This document shows positions 51,547 through 60,236 of a stretch of 64,000 bases of DNA, piece after piece; the stretch's first letter is position 1; the number at the start of each line of letters is the position of its first letter. The position numbers were made by a program, and so were the translations under genes. Origin of the DNA: Parapedobacter lycopersici_A (GTDB lineage: Bacteria; Bacteroidota; Bacteroidia; Sphingobacteriales; Sphingobacteriaceae); contig NZ_JBEBRB010000005.1 of assembly GCF_040395035.1 (NCBI RefSeq), positions 1-64,000 on the forward strand. Direction: 5' to 3'. The notes beneath the pieces were generated by a model. That model ran no database searches, was not told the origin of the DNA, and saw nothing but the letters and a program-made list of their open reading frames with translations.

Positions 51547-51927
51547 CTAAGCGGAAACCTGCGCCGCATAAGCATCGGCGGAAAGCAATCCCGCGGCGTC
51601 GGCCGGATTATTCATTTTTATACGCACCAGCCAGCCTTCTCCATACGGGTCCTGATTGACGAGTTCGGGGGAGCCGTCTATTTTGTCGTTAATGGCCAAC
51701 ACCGTGGCGGATACGGGCATAAATAAATCAGAGACCGTTTTGACTGCCTCCACCGTGCCAAAAACCTCATCACGGGCTACTTCCTCACCGACAGACGGGA
51801 TGTCGAGAAAAACGATATCACCCAGTTCGCGCTGCGCGAAATCCGTAATGCCTACCACGGCCTCGTCGCCTTCAACGCGTAGCCATTCGTGGTCTTTCGT
51901 GTACTTTAAGTCAGTAGGAAAATTCAT
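51547..51927 (-). CDS. gcvH: Glycine cleavage system H protein
   Basis: A 126-residue lipoyl carrier. The lipoyl-lysine is K63 in FGTVEAVKTVSDLF, and the barrel-sandwich fold motifs WLRVEGDEAVVGITDFAQ and GEGWLVRIKM are typical. It shuttles the aminomethyl group between GcvP, GcvT and Lpd; none of these is here, as is usual for Bacteroidota. VanZ and a micro-lipoprotein follow. Confidence 0.96.
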   Translation of the reverse strand: MNFPTDLKYTKDHEWLRVEGDEAVVGITDFAQRELGDIVFLDIPSVGEEVARDEVFGTVEAVKTVSDLFMPVSATVLAINDKIDGSPELVNQDPYGEGWLVRIKMNNPADAAGLLSADAYAAQVSA

Positions 51928-52057
51928 AGCCTGTGCTTTACATATGTTTGCGCTGCAAACGATTAAAAAAGGAACTTAAAACCCGGTCCAAACTTAGATA
52001 AAGTTGCCCTGATATGCAAGACGTATCTGCCTATTTGTAACTTCCTCCCATTACCCT

Positions 52058-52065
52058 TATCTTTA
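52058..52065 (+). promoter_or_regulatory. -7 element of anmK
   Basis: TATCTTTA (one mismatch), 4 nt before the ATG at 52070; leaderless mRNA likely. Confidence 0.55.
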
Positions 52066-52069
52066 AATC

Positions 52070-53269
52070 ATGAACCCCTATGTTGAAAAACTGTACGGCA
52101 TGGCTACACGGGCGGAGCGCGTTATCGTGGGCCTAATGTCGGGTACGTCACTCGATGGGCTGGACATTGCGCTTTGCCGGATTACGGGCAGCGGCCGCCG
52201 TACGGCGCTTCAGCTCGAACACAGTTGTACCAAACCCTACGCCTCCGATTTCCGTCGCCAGATACAGGATATTTTTGCCAAACGGGCCATCGACCAGCAG
52301 CAGCTATGCGGCCTCCACGCCCTGATCGGGCGAACCCATGGGGCATTGGTAAATGAGGCGCTCCTCGGGTGGGGGATACCCCCCGAACAGGTCGACCTTA
52401 TCGCCAGCCATGGGCAAACGGTATTTCATGCGCCACGCTGGCTCACCGGCGACCGGCGTTTTCCTGACAGCACACTGCAGATCGGGGATGGCGACCACAT
52501 TGCCGCGGTCACCGGAATCATTACCATTTCTGATTTTCGGCAAAAACACGTGGCCGGGGGCGGAGAAGGGGCGCCGCTGGCCGTATATGGGGATTCCCTG
52601 TTGTTTTCGCATGAAACCGAGACCCGGCTCCTCCTGAATATCGGCGGAATTGCCAACTTTACCTTCCTGCCGGCGTCAACTGCAGGGGGAACCGGTTTCG
52701 CCACCGATGTCGGACCCGGTAACACGTTAATGAATCAGTACATGCAGCGGCACCTGGGTGCGGAGATGGACCGCGATGCACGCGTTTCATCATCCGGCAC
52801 GGTAAATCAAGACCTGCTGCGGGGGCTGCTGGAGCACCCTTTCTTTGGCCTCCCTTTTCCCAAGACCACGGGGCCCGAACTGTTCAACCTGGAATACCTG
52901 CACCGGGCGCAACAGGATTCGGGTACGGTCGACCTGGAAAAAAATGATGTAATGGCAACGTTGTGTGCTTTTTCCGCTGCGGCGATTACTGCGGCCATAC
53001 AGCAAGTACCGAATGGAGGTGATCCCACGGTGCGGGTATACGTGAGCGGGGGAGGTCTGCACAACCCGCTGTTGATGCAATTGATCCGCGATAGTCTTCC
53101 AGCGACACCGATCAACGCCTTTGACGCGCTCGGGCTGCTGCCCGATGCCAAGGAAGCCGCCCTCTTTGCACTGCTCGCCAATGAAACGGTTGCCGGCAGT
53201 GCCGCGGAGGCCTATCCCATATTGGGCGCACCCGCGGTTTACATGGGCAAAATCAGCTTCCCGGGCTAA
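52070..53269 (+). CDS. anmK: Anhydro-N-acetylmuramic acid kinase
   Basis: A 399-residue ASKHA-fold kinase that phosphorylates and opens 1,6-anhydro-MurNAc to MurNAc-6-phosphate, the substrate of MurQ. GLMSGTSLDGLDIALC, ASHGQTVFH, GDGDHIAAVTG, DVGPGNTLMN and YVSGGGLHNPLLM are all characteristic. It completes, with murQ, nagA and nagB of this window, a route from murein turnover products to fructose-6-P. It is not in the 25-40 kb region and has its own promoter. Confidence 0.95.
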   Translation: MNPYVEKLYGMATRAERVIVGLMSGTSLDGLDIALCRITGSGRRTALQLEHSCTKPYASDFRRQIQDIFAKRAIDQQQLCGLHALIGRTHGALVNEALLGWGIPPEQVDLIASHGQTVFHAPRWLTGDRRFPDSTLQIGDGDHIAAVTGIITISDFRQKHVAGGGEGAPLAVYGDSLLFSHETETRLLLNIGGIANFTFLPASTAGGTGFATDVGPGNTLMNQYMQRHLGAEMDRDARVSSSGTVNQDLLRGLLEHPFFGLPFPKTTGPELFNLEYLHRAQQDSGTVDLEKNDVMATLCAFSAAAITAAIQQVPNGGDPTVRVYVSGGGLHNPLLMQLIRDSLPATPINAFDALGLLPDAKEAALFALLANETVAGSAAEAYPILGAPAVYMGKISFPG

Positions 53270-53279
53270 TGCGCTTTAG

Positions 53280-53957
53280 TTAATCCGCATCACCCAACGC
53301 CTCGTGCAAAAACAATTTGAACGGATACATCCGCCGAAAGGCCGCAAGCACCGCTTCAAGTCCTTTAGGACCCGACAATACCGCGTCGGTCAGGGGTTCG
53401 GACGCAGTGAAACTTTTTAGCTTAAGCAGGTCGATGTAGGGGTTGTCTTCATTGTATCCCACAGGTGGCCGTTTCAGCATTTCGTCGCGGTCGAGCCGGC
53501 AATGGCCCCGGAATGCGGGTCCATCCAGTATTTCCACCAACCGTGCGCCGTTGTAATCAATTTCCTGGCGGATGGCTGCCAGGTGGTCCTTCTCCGGCCG
53601 CCAATATCCACCTGCGGCAAAGCTGTTTCCGGGCTGAATATGGAGGTAATATTCCGGTCCGTTCAGTTTGCGTCCGGCGGTGGATATCCCTGCCCCGAGC
53701 CAGTTTTTGTACGGGTCTTTATTTTTGCTGAACCGGGTGTCGCGGTAAATACGGAATACGCATTTGGATACCGGGATATCCCCGGTAATATACCGGTCAG
53801 TTTCCGCCAGCCCCGTTATCACGGCCTGCGTAAAGTTCTTCATGTTCAGCCAGGCACGCTCATAGGCTTCCCGGTTGGCCTGGAACCATTCCCGGTTATT
53901 GTGCGTGTTGATGTCGGATAAGAACCCAAACGTGTCCGGATGTATAGCAGTTTCCAT
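53280..53957 (-). CDS. DUF2461 (TIGR02453) family protein
   Basis: A 225-residue cytoplasmic protein with NNREWFQANREAYERA and RIYRDTRFSKNKDPYKNWLGA, the hallmark of the TIGR02453/DUF2461 family. The function is unknown. Its gene follows cdsA by 30 nt on the same strand and converges on anmK. Confidence 0.9.
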   Translation of the reverse strand: METAIHPDTFGFLSDINTHNNREWFQANREAYERAWLNMKNFTQAVITGLAETDRYITGDIPVSKCVFRIYRDTRFSKNKDPYKNWLGAGISTAGRKLNGPEYYLHIQPGNSFAAGGYWRPEKDHLAAIRQEIDYNGARLVEILDGPAFRGHCRLDRDEMLKRPPVGYNEDNPYIDLLKLKSFTASEPLTDAVLSGPKGLEAVLAAFRRMYPFKLFLHEALGDAD

Positions 53958-53987
53958 GAGGTATCGTGGTTTGTGAGCAAAAAGAGA

Positions 53988-54788
53988 TCAAAGTATTAAT
54001 TTAAGGAATACGAAAACAACAGGCGCGGCCAGTAGCAGCCCGTCAAACCGGTCGAGCAACCCGCCATGCCCCGGCAGAATCGCCCCCGAATCCTTTATTT
54101 TCTGGCTGCGCTTGAACAGCGATTCCACCAGGTCGCCAAACGTGCCGAAGAAGGCAATGGTGAGCGCCACGACCGCCCATTGCCAACCATTCAGCACCAT
54201 AAAATACCGGCTGATGATCCAGGCAATAAGCAACGCCAACAGCACGCCCCCGGCCAGCCCTTCCCATGTTTTTTTGGGCGAAACCCGTTCAAACAGTTTA
54301 TGCCGGCCGGTATACTTGCCCACCAGGTAAGCCCCGGTGTCGTTTCCCCATAGGATCAGCATAAAGCCAAGCGGCAGCTGTTCCGTATATGACCCCGTGA
54401 CAAAGGCGAGGGCAAAGAAAAAAGCGAACGGCAACACCACATAAATGAGCCCCAGAAAAGTGTAAGCAACTCCCGTAAATGGTTTCAGCTGTTTCCGATA
54501 CAGTTCGGCAATAAAAACCAGCGCAATGCAGGGTATGCTGAGCAGGGTATATCGTTGCGGAAGACCAAACAGGTAATGCGCAGCATAAAGGCCAAAGGCG
54601 AACAGCCCCAGCAACGAGCCCATGATACGGTTGGGCTGTGCGTCGCTCCCTTTAAGCAACCGGTAAAACTCATTAAGGCACCAGATGCTTAATACAATAA
54701 AAAACAATCCGAACGTATATTTCCCCAGCAGCAGCGATGCCAGCAGAACAATCACGAAGAACAGGGCGGTGATGGCGCGGACTCTCAT
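53988..54788 (-). CDS. cdsA: Phosphatidate cytidylyltransferase
   Basis: A 266-residue membrane enzyme making CDP-diacylglycerol from phosphatidate and CTP. About eight helices are seen; the C-terminal signature is ILPGHGGLLDRFDGL, and GNDTGAYLVGKYTGRHKL with SPKKTWEG precedes it. ATG 54788 gives the normal N-terminus; the frame reaches 54866 but the added residues are polar and would overlap the upstream gene. Confidence 0.95.
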   Translation of the reverse strand: MRVRAITALFFVIVLLASLLLGKYTFGLFFIVLSIWCLNEFYRLLKGSDAQPNRIMGSLLGLFAFGLYAAHYLFGLPQRYTLLSIPCIALVFIAELYRKQLKPFTGVAYTFLGLIYVVLPFAFFFALAFVTGSYTEQLPLGFMLILWGNDTGAYLVGKYTGRHKLFERVSPKKTWEGLAGGVLLALLIAWIISRYFMVLNGWQWAVVALTIAFFGTFGDLVESLFKRSQKIKDSGAILPGHGGLLDRFDGLLLAAPVVFVFLKLIL

Positions 54789-54798
54789 GGCGTTGATT

Positions 54799-55011
54799 TT
54801 ATCCGTCCAGGTCGTTTTGCCCGGCAATAAGTTCCCTTGCGGTTTCCGACACCGATTCATGTACATAAAGCTCGATCTGTCCGAACCGGTAAGACGAGTC
54901 CTGTTTATTCAATACCACCGCTGTGACCCCATTGGTCTCAAGCAGCTGCCTGATCATTTCCGCCTCAATGGGGCTGGCGGTTGTAATTAATTTAATCCAG
55001 TCTTTTTCCAT
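54799..55011 (-). CDS. DUF2007 putative signal-transducing protein
   Basis: A 70-residue protein of the DUF2007 family (ASPIEAEMIRQLLETNGVTAVVLN), a ferredoxin-like fold often found alone or beside membrane proteins. It lies between a CPBP protease gene and cdsA, 10-11 nt from each, so the block CPBP - DUF2007 - cdsA - DUF2461 is one operon. Confidence 0.83.
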   Translation of the reverse strand: MEKDWIKLITTASPIEAEMIRQLLETNGVTAVVLNKQDSSYRFGQIELYVHESVSETARELIAGQNDLDG

Positions 55012-55022
55012 GTTCCTGCAAT

Positions 55023-55976
55023 TCAGGTAAGCTGCCGGTATCGTTTTACACGTCTCTTTTCCGATGCAGATCGATAATACTGATACAGCAGCACACCTGT
55101 CAGCACAAAGCTAACAAAATATAAATACGAAGGAATCTGTTCTCCGAAGTCCAGGTCATCGAGTGTTTTCCCCTGCCGCTGCAGGTAAAAGGCAGATACC
55201 GTTGCCGCTCCGTTATTAAGAAAATGGGCCAGTATCGGAAGCCAGATGTTTTTTCCCCACACCAGGAGGTATCCAAACAGCGCCCCCAGTAGCATGCGCG
55301 GCAAAAAACCGTAAAATTGCAGGTGTATCGCACTGAAAATAATGGCAGTAATCCACACGCCGGCATGGGGATTCCGGAACCACCGTGTCACAATGCGCTG
55401 CACACATCCCCGGAAAAGGAGTTCCTCACCGATAGCGGGTATAACCGCTACGACGACCAGGTTAATCAGCAACCCCCAATACGTCGTGTCGGAAAGCAGC
55501 AGTGCCGTCAGTCTTTCCAGTTCAGCTTCCTTTGCCTTCATCCAGTTTTCAATCCCCGAAAGAGCCTCGGGGAGCCGCATGCTTTCATTGATCTTAATGC
55601 TCTGGTCCAATACCGGAGCCGAAAAGAACATTATCGCAACGACCAAAAACCACAATGTGGGGTTTACCGGCGTCGTAAAATCCAGGTACCGGGTTCGCCG
55701 TTTTTCCACCAGGGCAAAAAGCAGCGCGGGGATGACGAACATACCGACGCTTGAGCCGGCCTGAATGATTTTGATAAAGCCCGCATCGGGGTGCTCTCCT
55801 TCCAGCAAATGACCGATACCTGCGGCACTGCCCCCCGTCGCCGCGAAGGCAATCCCGACCGATAGCAATCCGAACACCAGGGCGCCCCCCAGCACCAACG
55901 ACAGCAGGAGAATGAGTGACACTACCGGATGATTTTCCGGCAGCCGGGCGTTAGGGGTGGTGTCAAGCGTGTCCAT
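55023..55976 (-). CDS. CPBP family intramembrane glutamic endopeptidase
   Basis: A 317-residue membrane protein with about eight helices. The catalytic motifs are GEELLFRG (EExxxR), then SAIHLQFYGFLPR and LAHFLNN. CPBP proteases cut membrane-embedded proteins or act in peptide modification and immunity. It starts 95 bp from the divergent aspartyl protease and heads the DUF2007-cdsA operon. Confidence 0.9.
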   Translation of the reverse strand: MDTLDTTPNARLPENHPVVSLILLLSLVLGGALVFGLLSVGIAFAATGGSAAGIGHLLEGEHPDAGFIKIIQAGSSVGMFVIPALLFALVEKRRTRYLDFTTPVNPTLWFLVVAIMFFSAPVLDQSIKINESMRLPEALSGIENWMKAKEAELERLTALLLSDTTYWGLLINLVVVAVIPAIGEELLFRGCVQRIVTRWFRNPHAGVWITAIIFSAIHLQFYGFLPRMLLGALFGYLLVWGKNIWLPILAHFLNNGAATVSAFYLQRQGKTLDDLDFGEQIPSYLYFVSFVLTGVLLYQYYRSASEKRRVKRYRQLT

Positions 55977-56038
55977 AAATGCCTGTTTTTTCCGGGGATG
56001 AAGATACGGATTGCCTATGATACTTCCCAGATTAACCC

Positions 56039-56046
56039 TATCTTTG
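56039..56046 (+). promoter_or_regulatory. -7 element of the aspartyl protease gene
   Basis: TATCTTTG, exact match, 25 nt before the ATG at 56072. Confidence 0.6.
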
Positions 56047-56071
56047 AATAGGCTAACCGATAGGCATTTCC

Positions 56072-57271
56072 ATGAGCGCCCTGCTGATTGCTACGCTGTT
56101 TTTGCTTACGTACCTGTTTATCGCTCCACGCGCGCAGGCACAGGAAGAATACATCCGGCCGGCATCGGAAACATTGGCCACCGTGCCTTTCTCACTGGCG
56201 GCGGAAAGTGTGGTGCTGGTCCGGGGTTTGCTGGTTGGCCGTCCCGATACGCTTACGTTCATTTTGGATACCGGCAGCAGTGGCATTTCGCTCGACTCCG
56301 CTACCGCCAACCTGCTGGAATTAAAACCGGAAGTTTCAGACATCAATATCCGCGGCATTGCAGGTATAAGAAAAGCGTGGTTTCTGTACAACCAGCGGCT
56401 TGAGCTTAATGGTTATGTCATCGACAGCCTTAATTTCCATATCAACAACTACGAGTTTCTGTCTTACGTGTACGGTACCCGGATCGACGGTGTAATCGGC
56501 TATTCTTTATTCAGTCGATACATTGTTAAGATCAACTATGACGTAAATGAAATCGAGATCTGCTCACTGGGTACTATCCGGTATCCGCGGGGCGGGCACT
56601 TGTTGCGGCCATTCATCCGCACGCTTCCCGTTCAGTCGGCCCGGGTACGCGATAACCACCCGATTACCACGCGGTTTCTTTACGATATCGGTGCCGGATT
56701 AGCCCTGGTGCTTTCCCGGGATTTCGAACAAGACAGTACGGCCATCCGCAAATCGCGGAAGCGGTTCCAGATTCAGGCACATGGTGTTGGAGGAAAACTG
56801 GCCATGGAAATGACCATGGTAAAGGAATTCCGGCTGGGGCCGTTTCGGTTCCGGAATGTGCCGACCATGGTTTTTGACGACGTGTACAACGTAACCTCCT
56901 ACCCGTATCTGGGCGGACTGATCGGCAATCAGCTTCTGAAGCGGTTTAATACGATCTTCAATTACGAAAAACGGGAAATTTACCTGAAGCCCAACAGCCT
57001 CTACCGCGAACCGTTTGAACGGGCATACTCTGGACTGGAGCTGTTTTACATAAATGGGGCGATCGTGGTAGGGTCCATCATTCCGGGCTCACCGGCCGAC
57101 ATCGCCGGCCTGAAAGAAGGGGACGTCGTCATTGCGATCAATAACGACGCCAGCCAGAATTTTGTGCAATACAAGAAGACACTCATGGTTGCGCGGAAGC
57201 GCGTGTCATTCATTGTCCAGCGGAAAGATGAACTATTGGAAATACCGGTGAAACTGTTGAGCTTACGCTAG
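56072..57271 (+). CDS. Secreted retropepsin-like aspartyl protease with PDZ domain
   Basis: A 399-residue exported protein (signal 1-24). The first active-site motif is LDTGSSGISL; the second half has YDIGAGLALVLS, so it may be a two-lobe enzyme with a changed second site. A C-terminal PDZ domain (about 315-395, GSIIPGSPADIAGLKEGDVV) is present. Such aspartyl protease-PDZ proteins are widespread in Bacteroidota and probably process envelope proteins. It overlaps the convergent zinc-ribbon gene by 9 nt. Confidence 0.88.
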   Translation: MSALLIATLFLLTYLFIAPRAQAQEEYIRPASETLATVPFSLAAESVVLVRGLLVGRPDTLTFILDTGSSGISLDSATANLLELKPEVSDINIRGIAGIRKAWFLYNQRLELNGYVIDSLNFHINNYEFLSYVYGTRIDGVIGYSLFSRYIVKINYDVNEIEICSLGTIRYPRGGHLLRPFIRTLPVQSARVRDNHPITTRFLYDIGAGLALVLSRDFEQDSTAIRKSRKRFQIQAHGVGGKLAMEMTMVKEFRLGPFRFRNVPTMVFDDVYNVTSYPYLGGLIGNQLLKRFNTIFNYEKREIYLKPNSLYREPFERAYSGLELFYINGAIVVGSIIPGSPADIAGLKEGDVVIAINNDASQNFVQYKKTLMVARKRVSFIVQRKDELLEIPVKLLSLR

Positions 57272-58012
57272 TTCCGTTTCCACTTCCTGCACCAGCCCTT
57301 CGTCCACGAGGACGCGTCCGCAGTGTTCGCAAACGATGATTTTTTTACGCTGGCGGATTTCCAGCTGCATCTGGGGCGGAATCTTGTTGTGGCAACCCGA
57401 ACAGCTGTCGCGGTCAATGGACACCACGGCAAGCCCATTCTTATAGGTACCCCTTAACCGCCGGTAAACCCGCAGAAGGCGGTCTTCAATGTCTTTTTCG
57501 GCACCATCTCCCTTGCTGATCAGCTCATCTTCTTCCTTCTGCGTTTCCGAGGTGATGGTATCCAGTTCGCTCCGCTTTATATCAAGGTCTTTTTTTGCGG
57601 TCTCCAGTGTTTCCTGGGTGTTTTCGTAAACCTCCGTTTTATTGCGGATTTCGAACTCAAACTCTTTGATTTTTTTCTCGCTCACCTGAATATCCAACCC
57701 CTGGATTTCGATTTCCTTGGTGATTGCGTCATACTCCCGGTTATTTTTTACCTCATTGAGCTGGCTTTCGTATTTCCGGATGGCCGCTTCCGATTCCTTG
57801 ATCATATTTCGCCGGTTGACGATGGAATCTTCCAGTTCATCCAGTTCGTTGCGGACTTTCTCAATCCGGGTTTCCAGGCCGGCAATCTCATCTTCCAGGT
57901 CGCTCACTTCAATCGGTAATTCCCCCCTTACCTGGCGAATCCGGTCTATCTTGGTGTGTATGCGCTGCAGCAGCCAAAGGGCTTTCAGCTTTTGTTCTAT
58001 GGTTTGTTCCAT
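57263..58012 (-). CDS. Coiled-coil protein with C4 zinc ribbon
   Basis: A 249-residue protein: a long charged coiled coil (about 1-185) and a C-terminal C4 zinc ribbon with CSGCHNKIPP and CEHCGRVL (zf-RING_7 family). It may bind nucleic acid or act in trans-translation or quality control; no function is proven. Its start touches the Nif3-like gene stop (58012/58013), a conserved pairing in many bacteria. Confidence 0.9.
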   Translation of the reverse strand: MEQTIEQKLKALWLLQRIHTKIDRIRQVRGELPIEVSDLEDEIAGLETRIEKVRNELDELEDSIVNRRNMIKESEAAIRKYESQLNEVKNNREYDAITKEIEIQGLDIQVSEKKIKEFEFEIRNKTEVYENTQETLETAKKDLDIKRSELDTITSETQKEEDELISKGDGAEKDIEDRLLRVYRRLRGTYKNGLAVVSIDRDSCSGCHNKIPPQMQLEIRQRKKIIVCEHCGRVLVDEGLVQEVETELA

Positions 58013-59110
58013 TTAACTGTAATATTTAATGGGGTTCGTGTCTATGCCCGTCAAACGGACTGCAAAGGTAGGAAATTTTTTTTGAATAATTTCCAACAAT
58101 AATTGCTGCGTAAACTGTTCGCTTTCAAAATGTCCCACGTCGGCGATAACCGTTTTTCCCTCTGCATCAAAAAATTCGTGATACTTGTAATCTGCCGTTA
58201 CAAAAACATCCGCACCGGCCCGGATCGCTGGCTTTAATAGAAAACCTCCTGCACCGCCGCATACCGCCACCCGCGCTATCGGTTGACCGCGGAGCGCAGT
58301 ATGCCGGATGACCGTCGCCGCCAGCTTTTCTTTCAGCAGCCCAAGAAAATCCATTTCCTCCATTGGCTGTTCCAGCTGACCGATCAACCCGCTGCCCACC
58401 GCGGGGTAATGGTTTTGCAGCCGGTAGCTGTCGTATGCCACCTCTTCATAAGGGTGGGTTTCAAAAAGGCTTTTCAAAACCGCCTGCTGACGGTCCGACG
58501 GATAGATTACCTCCACGCGGGTTTCTTCCTCGCGGTGAAGCTCGCCCTGCTGGCCGACAAACGGTTTGGTTCCCTCGCCGGCACGGAAGGTTCCGTATCC
58601 CGTTACATTGAAGCTGCAGGCGTCGTATTTACCAATATCCCCCGCACCCGCAGCAAACAATGCTTCACGTACCGCTGTCGCATGGTTTACCGGCACAAAC
58701 ACCACCAGCTTATTCAGCAAATCTCCTTTCGGCTGGAGGACCTGCGTCTGCCGCAGGCCAAGCCGCTCAGCGATTTTTCCGTTTACGCCCCCGGCAACAT
58801 TATCCAGGTTGGTATGGATGGCATAAATGGCGATGTCGTGTTTTATTGCCTTAATAATGACCCGCTCGACGTAATTGCTGCCATTGAACCGTTGCAGTCC
58901 ACGAAAAACAATCGGGTGATGCGAAATGATCAGGTCGCAGCCAAGCCGGATAGCCTCATCGACCACTGCTTCCGTGCAATCCAGCGAAACCAGGGCATGG
59001 TGCACTTCCCGATCGGGCGAGCCGACCAGCAGCCCGGAATTATCATAGGATTCCTGGTAGGCCAGCGGGGCCAGGGATTCCAGGTAGGATGTCAGTACGT
59101 TTAACCGCAT
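58013..59110 (-). CDS. Nif3-like dinuclear metal-centre protein
   Basis: A 365-residue member of the Nif3/YbgI family with the CutA-like insert (about 130-235) typical of the long form. Metal ligands are in SHHPIVFRG, HTNLD and GHFESEQF. It forms hexamers and is annotated GTP cyclohydrolase 1 type 2, though the activity is unproven. It is followed at once by the zinc-ribbon gene, with no gap. Confidence 0.93.
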   Translation of the reverse strand: MRLNVLTSYLESLAPLAYQESYDNSGLLVGSPDREVHHALVSLDCTEAVVDEAIRLGCDLIISHHPIVFRGLQRFNGSNYVERVIIKAIKHDIAIYAIHTNLDNVAGGVNGKIAERLGLRQTQVLQPKGDLLNKLVVFVPVNHATAVREALFAAGAGDIGKYDACSFNVTGYGTFRAGEGTKPFVGQQGELHREEETRVEVIYPSDRQQAVLKSLFETHPYEEVAYDSYRLQNHYPAVGSGLIGQLEQPMEEMDFLGLLKEKLAATVIRHTALRGQPIARVAVCGGAGGFLLKPAIRAGADVFVTADYKYHEFFDAEGKTVIADVGHFESEQFTQQLLLEIIQKKFPTFAVRLTGIDTNPIKYYS

Positions 59111-59122
59111 ACGGCAATCGGA

Positions 59123-59578
59123 TTATTGTTCGTTCCTGAATTTTTCGTGTTCAACCAGCAGGTTCCGGAAGTTATTCACCTTCACCCAGTACCCAATAAA
59201 ATAGACGAAGCTCAGCAAGGCAACGGTGACCAGGATAAACGGCGGAAAGGGAATATTGGACAGCAGGAATAGCCAGGCGTAAAGCCGGCCCATTGCCCGC
59301 CCGGGCTGTTCTTCTTCTGCGATTTTACGATCGTAGAACTCATTGGTCAGGGAGTCGGCCACCTGCGACGCGACCACAAAATTCCAGTAAATATTAAAGA
59401 GCGGTACCACCAGCAGCCACGCCATCCCCGGTTTCATCAGGCGGTTTTCAGGCGCAACCAGTAACAGTGTCTTCCGCACGGTATTGGCGTAAAACACCCA
59501 GATCAGCAGCCGGATCAGCAGCACGGCGATCACCAGCTGGATCATTTCGCCCGTCAGATTTCCATAGTCCAGATTCAT
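59123..59578 (-). CDS. Four-helix membrane protein, DUF4328-like
   Basis: A 151-residue membrane protein. Helices at about 12-30, 50-68, 98-120 and 120-134; the motif LMKPGMAWLLVVPLFNIYWNF resembles DUF4328 or related families. The function is unknown. ATG 59578 is favoured over a GTG at 59584. It lies 12 nt upstream of the Nif3 gene, in the same direction. Confidence 0.72.
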   Translation of the reverse strand: MNLDYGNLTGEMIQLVIAVLLIRLLIWVFYANTVRKTLLLVAPENRLMKPGMAWLLVVPLFNIYWNFVVASQVADSLTNEFYDRKIAEEEQPGRAMGRLYAWLFLLSNIPFPPFILVTVALLSFVYFIGYWVKVNNFRNLLVEHEKFRNEQ

Positions 59579-59623
59579 CGCCACTAAAATACGGGGATTC
59601 CGCCATAAAACCCAATGTGGTGC

Positions 59624-60094
59624 TTATTTGATGGTATCCGGACCGCGCTGCATGCGGATATGCGGAATCCCGGCGTCCATGTAGGGTTCGCTGGTCGGTG
59701 CAAACCCCAGCCTATTGTAAAAATGATGGAGATGCTGCTGAGCGCTGATGGTGATGGCCTGTTGGCCGAATAACCGATACAATTCGCTGATACTCCGCTG
59801 CATGAGCTCGTTTCCAAGCCCCCTGTTCCGGAAATCCCGGGCAATGACGACCCGTCCGATACTGGCTTCAGTATAAGTGACTCCCGGAGGGATCAGGCGG
59901 GTATACGCCACCAGCCGTGCGCCGTGCCACGCCATCAGGTGTACCGATTGCTGGTCCCTGTCGTCCAGGTCGCTGTATATGCAAGCCTGCTCCAATACGA
60001 ACACCTCCTGGCGTAACTGAAGGATCTTGTACAACGTTTCCAGCGAAAGCGCATGGAAGGGCTTCGTCTCCCAGATTATCGATTGGTTGTCCAT
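59624..60094 (-). CDS. GNAT acetyltransferase (ElaA-like)
   Basis: A 156-residue GNAT domain protein: LRQEVFVLEQACIYSDLDDRD at the start is specific to the ElaA group, and RNRGLGNELM is the acetyl-CoA loop. The substrate is unknown. The 142-bp gap upstream contains no clear feature besides a probable promoter region. Confidence 0.9.
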   Translation of the reverse strand: MDNQSIIWETKPFHALSLETLYKILQLRQEVFVLEQACIYSDLDDRDQQSVHLMAWHGARLVAYTRLIPPGVTYTEASIGRVVIARDFRNRGLGNELMQRSISELYRLFGQQAITISAQQHLHHFYNRLGFAPTSEPYMDAGIPHIRMQRGPDTIK

Positions 60095-60236
60095 GGGTGT
60101 TTATTCTCGACCGGTCGATCATGTCATCCGGCAGCAGGCCCGGAAAAGCCAGTCTGCGCGGCTGCCGACTGTGACGTATCGAATTGACACACAACTCATT
60201 ATTGCCTTGCTCCGTTTATTTTAGTTATGCACATAA

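Noticed and set aside
58283..59104. 273-codon open frame on the plus strand opposite the Nif3-like gene
   Set aside because: Shadow frame: the minus strand has intact Nif3 metal-binding motifs across the same span, and the plus-strand product has no domain.
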